From Oligoflexia bacterium (GTDB taxonomy: Bacteria > Bdellovibrionota > UBA1018): 53,396 bases of DNA. The notes under the pieces were generated by a model. The model ran no database searches, was not told where the DNA came from, and was given only the letters and a program-made list of their open reading frames with translations. The position numbers were made by a program, and so were the translations under genes. Location: positions 1-53,396 of the forward strand of contig CAITVN010000241.1 of assembly GCA_903895855.1 (NCBI GenBank), in the 5' to 3' direction. Shown here one piece after another: positions 28,175-37,117 of the stretch. How positions within the stretch are numbered: position 1 is the stretch's first letter; every line of letters starts with the position of its first letter.

Positions 28175-29830
28175 TTAAACCTTCCTAGGTCTCAGCTTAT
28201 TTTTCAATTTTCCTGTAAAAAAATGTACTGCCTCACCTAGTGGCCCTTTTTTATCGAAATATGCCATTACCAAAAGTAACCCCAACCCCCCACCCACCGA
28301 AGCACCGACATTCAAAAGTCGGTAGAAAAAAAGTGAAACTCCGTGAACCAAAAACACCTCTTTCACCCCCTCGAAACCGAGAGACACTAGAGTCACGGCG
28401 ACCCCCATGAGTAGCGCAAAAAACAAGGCCCGAATAAATCCAAAAAATAGCGAAAATTGGCTCCAAACGACACCTTTTTTTGCAAATTCATTACGCATTG
28501 TTTTGACTAAGAAAAAACTATTCAAAGCGGCCGCACAAGAGGTACCCAGAGCAAGTCCCACTTGCCCAAATTGATTCACCAACATTAAGTTAAAAACCAC
28601 CGTTGAGACCATCGAGATCAGACTCGCTTGCACAGCCGCGGTCGTTCTTCCGACCACGTAACACACGGGCAACAAAACTTTGACGACTGAGTAAAAGACC
28701 AGGCCCACACAATAGGCGCAAAGAACTTGTGCCGTTGCTTCGGTGTCTCGGCTAGTAAACTTACCATGTTCAAATAAAAGGGCGATAATGGGTTTAGACA
28801 AAACGGCCAACCCAACTGCTGCCGGCAAATTGATGGCAAACACCTGTTTTAGAGACAAATCGACGGCTGACACTGCCCCCGTCACCTCACCTCTCACCCA
28901 TTTTGCCGATACATTCGGGGCAACAGCCGACGCAAACGAAACACCAAAAATTCCGATTGGAAACTGCATTAACCTAAATGCATAACTTAACCAGGCGACA
29001 GCTCCCGGGGCTTGAGACGTAGCCAGTATCGAATTCACTAGGTAACTCACTTGGGTTGCCGACTGACTCACCACTCCAGGCCCCATGAGTTTGAGCATTT
29101 TCTTCAGGTCGGGATCGCGATACCAACTCACCTCACCGCTCGGTCGACTACCGAAATGATACCCAACCGCTTTCAAACTCGGCCACTGACTAAACGCCTG
29201 AACGGCCCCCCCGATCACCACACCAACGGCCATTCCAATGATGGGCTCAATCTTGAGCCAAAGACACAAATAGTACCCAAACACGCCTGACAACACCGAT
29301 GAAAGATTGAACAACGCTGAGGCAAATGCCGGCACAAAAAATTTGCCACGTGAATTCAAAACCGCCATGAAGGCGGCAGCCAACGCCACCAACGGAAAAA
29401 AGGGAAAAAGAATTCGGGTCAATAAAACCGTGAGTTCAAATTTTCCCGGAATCAAACGGTAAGAGGGTGCATACCAACTCACTAGCTTCTCTGAAAAAAT
29501 TACCCCAAATACCGAAATGATCGTCACAAACGCAAAGAGTACCCTAAAAATTTTTCCGGCAACTCGCCAGGCCCTCTCCTCACCTTGTTCGATTCTCACA
29601 CGCATGAACGTGGGCACCAAAGCTGCGCTCATCGCACCTTCAGCAAAGAGATCTCGAAGCAAATTAGGAATTCTGAAAGCGATGTTATACGCCTCGACCG
29701 CATGTCCGGCGCCAAAAAAATGAGCAAAAACCTGCTCACGAACAAGCCCCATGATGCGACTCAAAAAAGTCGCAATCCCCATTGCACCGGCTGATCTAAC
29801 AATTTCGGTGTTTTCTGATTTTTTTGTCAC
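28175..29830 (-). CDS. murJ: Lipid II flippase MurJ
   Basis: 551 residues from GTG 29830 (AAAGGT 5 nt upstream); GTG 29842 is also in frame. It is a polytopic inner-membrane protein of the MOP/MVF family with about 14 hydrophobic helices. Family motifs are present: FLSRIMGLVREQVFAHFFG near the N-terminus, FRIPNLLRDLFAEGAMSAALVP, and the acidic/basic residues of the central cavity such as LLFEHGKFTSRDTEAT. MurJ flips lipid-linked peptidoglycan precursor to the periplasm. It is 15 bp downstream of the PHA-system gene and upstream of DUF507. Confidence 0.95.
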   Translation of the reverse strand: MTKKSENTEIVRSAGAMGIATFLSRIMGLVREQVFAHFFGAGHAVEAYNIAFRIPNLLRDLFAEGAMSAALVPTFMRVRIEQGEERAWRVAGKIFRVLFAFVTIISVFGVIFSEKLVSWYAPSYRLIPGKFELTVLLTRILFPFFPLVALAAAFMAVLNSRGKFFVPAFASALFNLSSVLSGVFGYYLCLWLKIEPIIGMAVGVVIGGAVQAFSQWPSLKAVGYHFGSRPSGEVSWYRDPDLKKMLKLMGPGVVSQSATQVSYLVNSILATSQAPGAVAWLSYAFRLMQFPIGIFGVSFASAVAPNVSAKWVRGEVTGAVSAVDLSLKQVFAINLPAAVGLAVLSKPIIALLFEHGKFTSRDTEATAQVLCAYCVGLVFYSVVKVLLPVCYVVGRTTAAVQASLISMVSTVVFNLMLVNQFGQVGLALGTSCAAALNSFFLVKTMRNEFAKKGVVWSQFSLFFGFIRALFFALLMGVAVTLVSLGFEGVKEVFLVHGVSLFFYRLLNVGASVGGGLGLLLVMAYFDKKGPLGEAVHFFTGKLKNKLRPRKV

Positions 29831-29845
29831 TATACCTTTCACTAA

Positions 29846-30139
29846 TCAGACGAATGTTTTTGCAAGCCAACGATCGATGCCAGAATCTATTTTTGCCTTA
29901 AATGGCAAAGCCATCATACCGATCTTGCCGTTCAAACTAATTTTTCCATCCGTACATTTGAGAACAGCAGAAAATAATGACGACTTGATCTCTAACTCTT
30001 TCTTCTCTGGGCGCCGTACGACTTCATATTTTCCAAGATTTGACTTTTCAAGCATACGATCAATCTCGACTGCCACTTTTTCATAAAGCTGGTCTGACGT
30101 TTTTCCTAAAATTTTCACTTCTTTTGAATAGCTAGGCAT
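29846..30139 (-). CDS. Polyhydroxyalkanoic acid system family protein (PHA_gran_rgn-like)
   Basis: 97 residues from ATG 30139, which has a near-perfect AAAGGAG 7 nt upstream; a longer frame lacks a Shine-Dalgarno and would run to the upstream gene's stop. Pattern: a central LYEKVAVEIDRMLEKSNLG, then strands containing LFSAVLKCTDGKISLNGKIG, then PFKAKIDSGIDRWLAKTF. This fits my memory of the small PHA granule-regulator-like family, whose molecular role is poorly defined. It sits 41 bp downstream of the biotin-carboxylase-like genes and 15 bp upstream of murJ. Confidence 0.7.
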   Translation of the reverse strand: MPSYSKEVKILGKTSDQLYEKVAVEIDRMLEKSNLGKYEVVRRPEKKELEIKSSLFSAVLKCTDGKISLNGKIGMMALPFKAKIDSGIDRWLAKTFV

Positions 30140-30180
30140 TGTTCGCTCCTTTACACTGATGTTCGCCCATGATTTCATGA

Positions 30181-31665
30181 TCACCGAACGATTTCAACCG
30201 TCGCTAGCTTCTTTCCTTGTTCTACCCACTGTTTCTCTGAAACCAACCAGCGAACGAGACGTACCCGCACCGGCAGGGCATGCGGAACCAGAAGACGACA
30301 ACTGTCGATCCAGGCAAGCGCTTGATGAGCCGCAACGAGATCACCTTCTTTCACTCCCAACTGGTGAACAACCCCTGCACTTTGTGTAAATAAATAAGGA
30401 TACACCTTTGAACCAGTCAAAGAATGAACGACTTCACCTTTCTCTTGATCGAGATCTCTCACCACCGAAAATTCATTACCAATCCTAACCATCCATCGAG
30501 TCTGTCCTAAGTTCGCCACAAAAAACTTTGACCGCGCGCTCACTTTTTCGCCGACAAATTCTCCAGAAACCCACTCAAGATCTGACCAGCGGTTAACTTC
30601 TGAAAAACGGGCAGCTTTCAATCGAGAGTGACTCATCTCATTTTTTCTCTCAAATTTGAAATCGCCGACTGCTAAACGCAAAATACCCGGGTCTTCTGCG
30701 ACTTGAAAAACCAATTGAGCCGCCACTCGAGACAATTCTTCGGTCCATTGATTCGGGTCTGGAACAAATTCTTCATCTAAAAAGCCCGCATGTGATCGGC
30801 CATTCATCACCCACTGATGGCTCGCCAATTGAGAAATCAGCGACTCGTTGGTTTTCAACTGACCTGCGATAAAAACAGATTCGAGGGTCTTTTGAAGGTA
30901 TTCTCCCAGCAACCCTTTTTGATCAGCAAACGCAAAGGCGACTCCTAGCAATCCATCTTTTGGGGTGAACGCTGGGGTACCAGGAAAGGCCAACCTAAAC
31001 TCACCGTGCCCCTCAAGGTATCGCGTTTTGGTATGCGACTCGACTTCAACAATCCACCCGGGCTGGGGGATTTGAGTGAGAGAATCTTCGGCATAAACCC
31101 TGGCTGCACATCCAAAAAGCCTCGGTTTTGGCCTGCTCAATCGGATAATTTCGGCCTCACTTTGCTCATGTGAAGTGGCAATTTGCCAGTCTAAGACCGA
31201 AATCTGAGAAACGGTTTCCCAAAGTTTAACCGTTTGACCTAGGCGACAACTTCCATCGAGCCAAAACACTTCCCTAAAATCAGTTCCGAATTCAAGGGCC
31301 CCAACCCCTACGTAATTGAGTTCTCCCAAGACCTGAGCAGCCTGCCTTCGCATCTCGATGCGTAACGCCTGCTCGAGTTGAAACGGAGGGCAAAACTCTA
31401 AGGTTTTTCTAAATCGAGATTGTACACTCACATCAATTTCTGAAAAAAACTCAATTCGACCACTCCGAAACCGAGCAAAAGGAAAGGTAAAAAGCTTTAA
31501 GCAATCAGCAAATTTTTCTACAAAAATTTCAGTCGCACCGGTATTTAGGCTTACTTGTTCAAACCAAGTGCAAAGTTCTGCCGAGTCGAGAGACTCACAA
31601 ACGAAGGCCCCCGCGCCCCCCCCCTTCGGGCTGACCGTAAAACCAAGGTCGCAGGCCAATCGCAC
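30181..31665 (-). CDS. Biotin-carboxylase-like protein, C-terminal part (frameshifted from N-terminal part)
   Basis: The open frame starts at a weak GTG inside the preceding gene. Its first useful residues, KGGGAGAFVCESLDSAEL, are the ATP-grasp glycine loop of biotin carboxylases. ATEIFVEKFAD matches the I-x-I-E-K-F strand and LNYVGVGALEF matches GYxGAGTxEF. The active-site strand EMNTRxQVEH is replaced by WLDGSCRLGQTVKLWE, so catalysis is unlikely. The C-terminal 70 residues look like a biotinyl/lipoyl beta domain but have IDSCR where EAMKM is expected, so no biotinyl lysine. A one-base change at the 9-G tract (31616-31624) joins it to the upstream part. It could be a pseudogene, an assembly error or a slippage-controlled gene. 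Confidence 0.75.
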   Translation of the reverse strand: MRLACDLGFTVSPKGGGAGAFVCESLDSAELCTWFEQVSLNTGATEIFVEKFADCLKLFTFPFARFRSGRIEFFSEIDVSVQSRFRKTLEFCPPFQLEQALRIEMRRQAAQVLGELNYVGVGALEFGTDFREVFWLDGSCRLGQTVKLWETVSQISVLDWQIATSHEQSEAEIIRLSRPKPRLFGCAARVYAEDSLTQIPQPGWIVEVESHTKTRYLEGHGEFRLAFPGTPAFTPKDGLLGVAFAFADQKGLLGEYLQKTLESVFIAGQLKTNESLISQLASHQWVMNGRSHAGFLDEEFVPDPNQWTEELSRVAAQLVFQVAEDPGILRLAVGDFKFERKNEMSHSRLKAARFSEVNRWSDLEWVSGEFVGEKVSARSKFFVANLGQTRWMVRIGNEFSVVRDLDQEKGEVVHSLTGSKVYPYLFTQSAGVVHQLGVKEGDLVAAHQALAWIDSCRLLVPHALPVRVRLVRWLVSEKQWVEQGKKLATVEIVR

Positions 31666-32099
31666 TTTTTTGCTTCACTTTTTAGCTGTTCAACAGACGT
31701 AAAGAGAAGGTCGCTGAGTAGTAAGTTTTTTGCCCCGGCTGTTTGCGCGTGCCGCAAGAGTCTCCAGCGATTTGAAAATAAACTCGCGATCTCAACTGAT
31801 ACCCCCACCACTTTAAGGCGATACTTTTCAGCCAACGAAAAAAGAAGGTTCGACTCTGCGAATTGACTGGCACAGGGGTGTACCCACAAATCTGACTGAT
31901 CACCGAGTTCAGTGCCGGGGCGAGAAACTGCTTCGCAAAACTGTTCAATGACTTGCACCAGGTCACCCTCAGACTCGGCAATTCCCATCAATCGAGAGCG
32001 ACTCAAGGCTGACTCGTGAATGGCACGATGACCTTTTTGCTCAAGTCTTTCTTTGATTGAGAGCGCCGCATCTAGCGGCCCCAAAAGTAAAAAATCCAT
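31551..32099 (-). CDS. Biotin-carboxylase-like protein, N-terminal part
   Basis: 182 residues. FLLLGPLDAALSIKERLEQK aligns with the biotin-carboxylase N-terminal domain start, and LWVHPCASQFAESNLLFSLA with the HPGYGFLSEN..F motif. LFSNRWRLLRHAQTAGAKN corresponds to the gdK..ar..a..aGvp helix. The frame then passes the ATP-grasp strand DWPATLVLRSARR and loses the family pattern after the 9-G tract, ending in about 30 unrelated residues. The conserved lysines of the first ATP-binding segment are not obvious, so the ancestral activity may already be lost. It is divergent from the Rsm22-like gene. Confidence 0.72.
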   Translation of the reverse strand: MDFLLLGPLDAALSIKERLEQKGHRAIHESALSRSRLMGIAESEGDLVQVIEQFCEAVSRPGTELGDQSDLWVHPCASQFAESNLLFSLAEKYRLKVVGVSVEIASLFSNRWRLLRHAQTAGAKNLLLSDLLFTSVEQLKSEAKKCDWPATLVLRSARRGGARGPSFVSLSTRQNFALGLNK

Positions 32100-32221
32100 T
32101 CAGTCGTTCCTCGTACTTTGACAAACGTACCCAAACTCGGACAAAACTTCCAAATGATTTGATTAAAACCATCTCTGAGGTTGCCGAAGGCCGTAAACAA
32201 CGGTATCTCGTAATCAAATCC

Positions 32222-33625
32222 ATGAGAACACCTCTCAAACTCACCAAAAGCTTCGAGTCTCACTTTCAACTACAACTTGAAGGGTTCTTGCGCGATCAAG
32301 GCGCCCTTCCCGAAGATGAAAGCCTCGATTCGAAGAGATTCTTAAGCAGAAGCATTATTCCGCACATTCGACGACTTTCTGACCTATTTAATCGATTAGA
32401 TAGTCCAGAGCACGCGCACACTCCTGAAGCGGGCAAAAATGTGGGTCTAGACCAATATTGGCAAAAAGGCTCAAACCCCCAAAATCTTCGTCTCGCCTAC
32501 ATGACCAACTTCATGCCAACCAATGCATTCAGGGTCGCTTCGATCGTACAAGAGTTGTCGCGGCGAGGATTTTTTCAATCAAAAGCCGCCGAACGCTTTC
32601 ACACTGAAGATAAAATTCGGGTACTAGAGCTAGGGGCAGGCCCTGGATCGGGCAGTTGTGGGGTTGCACTTGGGCTGTCAAGCGCGCTCGATTCATCAAA
32701 CACTCAAACGAAAAAACCGTTAATCGAATGGACCTTGGTTGAGCAGAGTAAATCACTTCTCGATTGGGGAGAAAACTGGTTAGAGAGGTACGCGAGTTCA
32801 CTGGGGTTCACTCAATCGACGGTGAAGGGCTTTTGCAAAAAAATTGACCCGACGAAGCCATTTTTACCGAAAGAAGCGCGACGTTTTGACGTGATTGTCT
32901 CAAGTTTTTTTCTCAACGAACTCGCCGGTACACCCGAAATCTTAGCCAAGCGAATCAACGAACTCGTCACTCACCACCTCACCGACAACGGAATTTTCAT
33001 TCTTTGCGAGCCGGCACTCATGCAGCAATCGAGAAGGTTGCTCGAAATTCGCCAACTCTGGATTGAAAATCACTCTAAACAAGCCAAATCCCAAGTTCTA
33101 TTGCCTTGCTTAGGCCACCAGGCTTGCGGCTCGCTCACGTTAAAAGACGATTGGTGTCACGAAGAAGTCTCTTGGTGGAGACCCCCCTACCTCAGAATCA
33201 TCGACCAATTGACGGGATTTGACCGAAAAACTCTCGATTTTTCTTACCTGGTCTTCATTCGCAGCCCAAACCAGATAGGCGAAATATTGACTGGCCTCAC
33301 TGGTACATCAGAAAAGCGCTTTCGCTACATCAGCCCCGTTAAGTCGGCTGGACCTGACTACGAAGGCTTTATCTGCGGTCAGTCTGGAAAATCAAACTGT
33401 CGAATCAAGAAGAGTTTATTTGAAACGAGCACAGACGCGAAGGCAGCTACTATTGAAGCTGCTCAAATCTTAGAAGCTATGCCCAAGAAAAACGAAACTG
33501 AGCAAGCCCCAGAAGAAGACGCGCCTTTCTTCAAGAAAGACACTCGCCCCACACCCGAACGCGGTGATCTACTCGAAGAAGTTGAACTGCGTGGAGATCC
33601 TGCTTGTAAGCGCGCATCGCGGTGA
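32222..33625 (+). CDS. Rsm22-like rRNA methyltransferase family protein
   Basis: About 467 residues from ATG 32222. In-frame TTGs at 32159 and 32057 exist, but the latter overlaps the divergent gene. A SAM-binding motif (VLELGAGPGSGSCGVALGLS) is followed by RFDVIVSSFFLNEL and GIFILCEPAL. The C-terminal part has the Rsm22 signature: LLPCLGHQACGSLTLKDDWCHE, then the DFSYLVFIR strand. In Rsm22/METTL17 the cysteines of this region bind an iron-sulfur cluster and the protein helps small-subunit assembly; here the Cys pattern is visible (C..C..C). The tail (SLFETSTDAKAAT onward) is acidic and low-complexity. Confidence 0.82.
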   Translation: MRTPLKLTKSFESHFQLQLEGFLRDQGALPEDESLDSKRFLSRSIIPHIRRLSDLFNRLDSPEHAHTPEAGKNVGLDQYWQKGSNPQNLRLAYMTNFMPTNAFRVASIVQELSRRGFFQSKAAERFHTEDKIRVLELGAGPGSGSCGVALGLSSALDSSNTQTKKPLIEWTLVEQSKSLLDWGENWLERYASSLGFTQSTVKGFCKKIDPTKPFLPKEARRFDVIVSSFFLNELAGTPEILAKRINELVTHHLTDNGIFILCEPALMQQSRRLLEIRQLWIENHSKQAKSQVLLPCLGHQACGSLTLKDDWCHEEVSWWRPPYLRIIDQLTGFDRKTLDFSYLVFIRSPNQIGEILTGLTGTSEKRFRYISPVKSAGPDYEGFICGQSGKSNCRIKKSLFETSTDAKAATIEAAQILEAMPKKNETEQAPEEDAPFFKKDTRPTPERGDLLEEVELRGDPACKRASR

Positions 33626-33641
33626 TTACAATTGTGATCAG

Positions 33642-34034
33642 ATGATTCGAGAAGAAGTCGCCATATTAGTCATCGATGACGTCAATACGATGAGAATTCA
33701 GATTAAAGAACTGCTGCGTTCTTTCGGTTTTCGATCGATCACAGCTTGTGCGAACGGCGAAGAGGCAAAGAAACAGCTAGAATCGTCTCTTTTTCAGCTA
33801 GTTTTGGCAGATTGGCACACCAGCCCTTGCGATGGAATGGAACTCTTAAAATTCGTCAGATCCCATCCGGTATTGAAAAACCTCGCCTTTGTCATGGTGA
33901 CTGCCGAGAATACTCGCGAAAAAGTACTCGAGGCCATTCAAGCGGGTGTCGATGACTACCTTGTCAAACCATTGACTCCGGTTCAGATTCAAAACAAAGT
34001 CTATGGTGTCTTATTGAAAAGGAAAGTTCTTTAA
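33642..34034 (+). CDS. CheY-like single-domain response regulator
   Basis: 130 residues from ATG 33642, which starts 16 bp after the Rsm22-like stop; an in-frame upstream start would overlap that gene. Acidic pair Asp12-Asp13 (VIDDVNTMRIQI), phospho-acceptor Asp57 (LVLADWHTSPCDGMELL), Thr87 (VMVTAEN), Lys109 (YLVKPLTP). Receiver only. Its stop is directly followed by the start of the Hpt-like gene, so the two are almost certainly coupled and probably interact. Confidence 0.9.
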   Translation: MIREEVAILVIDDVNTMRIQIKELLRSFGFRSITACANGEEAKKQLESSLFQLVLADWHTSPCDGMELLKFVRSHPVLKNLAFVMVTAENTREKVLEAIQAGVDDYLVKPLTPVQIQNKVYGVLLKRKVL

Positions 34035-34496
34035 ATGAGCCAAAATAACCATGCAGCCCACGAAAAAATTCAGGAATTTGTAAATGAACTGTCTTCATTT
34101 GCAAAAACAGCCGAAGAGACTCTTTCTGAAATTGAAAAATCTCTCGAAGAAAACAAAGGCATGTTTGCCATCTTTTCAGAAAAAATGTTTGCCATTCGTG
34201 GCACTGCCCAACAACTCGACTTGCCCCATATTGCTAAAATCGCGGGATTTGGCGAAGAAATCGCCCTCAAAGGGTGTAACGCCCAAACCCGACCCCAAAT
34301 CAGAAAATGCGTCGGAAGCCTTTGGGACGCACTCACGACCGTGAAGTACCTACTGGTAAACTACCAGCAAGAGACCGGCGAAGAACAAGAGATCTTGATC
34401 AATCGCTTACAAGCAACTCTTCGCGCCTTTGGTGGCGAACGCCCTAAGATTGCCGAAGATGAAATCGAAGCGATGCTGAGAAATCGCGCGCCGTAG
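34035..34496 (+). CDS. Hpt-fold protein lacking the phosphorylatable histidine
   Basis: 153 residues, helical. The segment KMFAIRGTAQQLDLPHIAKI aligns with the Hpt motif aHtLKGsAxxlGlxxLa, with LKG becoming IRG and the histidine position Phe52. FGEEIALKG fits the following helix. No other histidine lies in that place, so it cannot act as a normal phosphotransferase. Such pseudo-Hpt proteins may bind a receiver and block or stabilise it. The start codon directly follows the stop of the CheY gene (0 bp spacing). The tail (PKIAEDEIEAMLRNR) is an extra helix. Confidence 0.78.
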   Translation: MSQNNHAAHEKIQEFVNELSSFAKTAEETLSEIEKSLEENKGMFAIFSEKMFAIRGTAQQLDLPHIAKIAGFGEEIALKGCNAQTRPQIRKCVGSLWDALTTVKYLLVNYQQETGEEQEILINRLQATLRAFGGERPKIAEDEIEAMLRNRAP

Positions 34497-34615
34497 CAAT
34501 ACCAGGGCCTGGGGGGCCAGGTTTTAGCACGGATTTTAAGAAAACGGTCAAACCTGACACACAGGCAATCTCGACACATTTTGAACCGAGCCAATAATCA
34601 AGATAGAGTTAGGAG

Positions 34616-37117
34616 ATGCCATTGACCACGCAGAGCCTGCGGTTTGCCCTTCTCTACGGTGCGCTCGCTATTGCTGTTCTTCCTGCTTGTAAGCCAACAG
34701 TTGATGGAGAAGCCATTTCAGCAAGTTCGACAGCAGATTCAGCATTCATCGTAATTACCGAAGGAGTCAACTACAGTTTTTCTTCAACCACGCCGCTCGA
34801 AACATCGACACATGAATTCACGTTAACGAATCGCGGAGCTGGTCTTGGCAGTTCGATTGCAATTCAATTGACCGGCGAACGCTACACGCTTTCTGCCAAT
34901 ACCTGCGACGGCATTACACTTGCGGCTTCTGCTAGCTGCACATTTACGCTTAACTTCTCACCGATCGCTAGCGAAACCGCATCGGGAACGCTGAGTGTTT
35001 CTTACGTCAGTGCGGGCATAAGCGAAACATTCACCATGACGTTAACCGGGGTCGGCGAAACGGCATCGACTAGCCCTGCTGGAACCGATAGCGCGACGAG
35101 CAGTTCTCAGCCCGCCGCTGGACAAAGCGCCACGGTGGCCGATGTGTATATCATCACCTCTGACACGAACTACGATTTTGGAGATGTGCAAAAAGACACG
35201 ACGCTTTGCACAGCGTTCACGGTAATCAACCTTGGCGGAACCGCAGCCACCGCACTGACCGAAAAAGCGAGTGCCGCCCTCACAGCCCCGTTTTCATTTC
35301 AAGGCAGCTCATACCCAGGCACTAACGCGACTTGCGGGGCAACGCTGGCTTCAGGCGCAAGCTGCACCGTGCGGGCCTGCTTTTCACCAACTACGGTAGC
35401 CACGGCAACACCTAAAGTGTTAAGTCTATCATACCTTGCAAGCGACACCACGAAGACCGCAACAAAAACCCTTCAAGGCGCGGGAGTACTGAGCGCAAGC
35501 GCGAGCACCACAAACGGCCTGATTATTGTGACCAGCGATACTAGCTATAGTTTTGGTGACGTTCAAAAAGGAAGCTCGAAATGCACCTCGATCTCGCTAC
35601 TCAACTCGGGCTCTGCGATAGCCACAGACGTTAAAGAAAAAGTGGGCTCTGAGTTAGCAGCACCGTTTAGTTTTTTTGAAACTTCGGCGTACCCTGGTAC
35701 TTATGGCACTTGTGGCACTTCGTTGGCAGCAGGTGCGAGTTGTTCACTTCGACTTTGTTACTCGCCGACTACGAGCGGCGTTACTGACACCGATATTTTA
35801 ACCATTTCATATGTATCAAATGGTAGCACTTACGTGGCCACAAAGAATTTTTCGGGATCAGGCGTACTCTCGCTCACCATCTCACTTGGCTTCTATCATG
35901 GTTGCGCTATTTTAAGTAACGGAGCCACCAAATGCTGGGGAACCAACACTTACGGGCAACTAGGAAACGCACTTAGTTATGATGGGGCCACGCCAGACCC
36001 GCTTGATGCCGACTTAAATCCAGTTAAGTTCACCTCGAACCCTGTCGGGCTTGATAGCTTAACCCTACCCGCCCTCACTACTCCAGCTTCAGTCTATCGT
36101 CTCGATGGTAGTTCTGCCGCGACCACTGCCATCTCAGTCGCAACCCCGCGAGCCCCTTACGACTGGGCTACTTGTGCGGCCTTGCAAACGGGCCAAGTCA
36201 AATGTTGGGGAAAAAACACCGTTGGTGGTGCTGGCACCTACTTATTGGGCGACGGCGACACTTCACTTCACTATTATGCAGCCCCGGTCAACCCCGTCTT
36301 GAGACTCGACACAGGACTTGCTATTTCGACCGCCGTTCAAGTCGTAGGAGCCGATTATAGTTTTTGCGCTCGCTTGCAAAACGGATCGGTCCTTTGTTGG
36401 GGAGTTGGTACTATCTTAGGTAATGGCAGCGTTGAAGGAAGGTCAAAAGCAGTGCAAGTAACTGGATTAAGCGGTTCAACCTCAGACAATCGCGCGATTG
36501 ACATTTCGATGTCAAAAGATACCGCGTGCGCAGTGGTTGAATCAGGAAAAGTCTACTGCTGGGGTTCAGGCTCTTCCGGGCAGATGGGCAACGGTACAAC
36601 CGGCGGTACTAATCCGGCCCCTGTTGAGGTGACTGGCATTTCATCGGCCGTTCAAGTTTCAGTTGGCTACTACTTTGTCATGGCGAGACTTTCAGATGGC
36701 TCGGTAAAAGCATGGGGACACGCCGGGGCACTCGGCATTGAGAGCAACACCGATCAATCAACCCCGGTCGCTTTTGGTAGCTTTGACGGCACCACGGCCG
36801 ACAAGAGAGCGGTTGACATTGCCGCAGGAATAAACGAATCGGGTAATGGCGATTTTGGATGTGCCGTAACGGAAAGTAAAAAACTCTACTGCGCCGGGTA
36901 CCACATGCTTGATGGTGTCGCGAGCGCTAAGTACCACGTACCTGCCGAACTCACGGCGCTTGCCGGGGCCACGAAAGTTTCGGCCTACAATGCACTCTGT
37001 GTGACTCTAGATTCTGGCGCAGTGAAATGCTGGGGTTACAGCGCAAATTCAGTCACCGGCACTTACTACTTAGGTAGTACGACAACACTCAATACCCTCT
37101 CGGGGTTGGTACCCTAA
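34616..37117 (+). CDS. Lipoprotein with three ASH-like domains and a seven-repeat RCC1-like propeller
   Basis: 833 residues. The N-terminus ends in IAVLPAC (lipidated Cys25). Three repeated domains follow (about 45-145, 178-290, 300-415). The second and third share SDTNYDFGDVQKDT / SDTSYSFGDVQKGS and GASC..R.CFSPTT, as in ASH / choice-of-anchor-D modules. From about 420 come seven RCC1-type repeats of the form CAxLxxGxVxCWG. Six of the seven keep both cysteines; the fifth (VMARLSDGSVKAWG) lacks both. Surface protein, probably outer-membrane anchored, for protein or carbohydrate binding; the ligand is unknown. AGGAG abuts the ATG, so TTG 34622 with 6-nt spacing is a serious alternative start. 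Confidence 0.85.
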   Translation: MPLTTQSLRFALLYGALAIAVLPACKPTVDGEAISASSTADSAFIVITEGVNYSFSSTTPLETSTHEFTLTNRGAGLGSSIAIQLTGERYTLSANTCDGITLAASASCTFTLNFSPIASETASGTLSVSYVSAGISETFTMTLTGVGETASTSPAGTDSATSSSQPAAGQSATVADVYIITSDTNYDFGDVQKDTTLCTAFTVINLGGTAATALTEKASAALTAPFSFQGSSYPGTNATCGATLASGASCTVRACFSPTTVATATPKVLSLSYLASDTTKTATKTLQGAGVLSASASTTNGLIIVTSDTSYSFGDVQKGSSKCTSISLLNSGSAIATDVKEKVGSELAAPFSFFETSAYPGTYGTCGTSLAAGASCSLRLCYSPTTSGVTDTDILTISYVSNGSTYVATKNFSGSGVLSLTISLGFYHGCAILSNGATKCWGTNTYGQLGNALSYDGATPDPLDADLNPVKFTSNPVGLDSLTLPALTTPASVYRLDGSSAATTAISVATPRAPYDWATCAALQTGQVKCWGKNTVGGAGTYLLGDGDTSLHYYAAPVNPVLRLDTGLAISTAVQVVGADYSFCARLQNGSVLCWGVGTILGNGSVEGRSKAVQVTGLSGSTSDNRAIDISMSKDTACAVVESGKVYCWGSGSSGQMGNGTTGGTNPAPVEVTGISSAVQVSVGYYFVMARLSDGSVKAWGHAGALGIESNTDQSTPVAFGSFDGTTADKRAVDIAAGINESGNGDFGCAVTESKKLYCAGYHMLDGVASAKYHVPAELTALAGATKVSAYNALCVTLDSGAVKCWGYSANSVTGTYYLGSTTTLNTLSGLVP

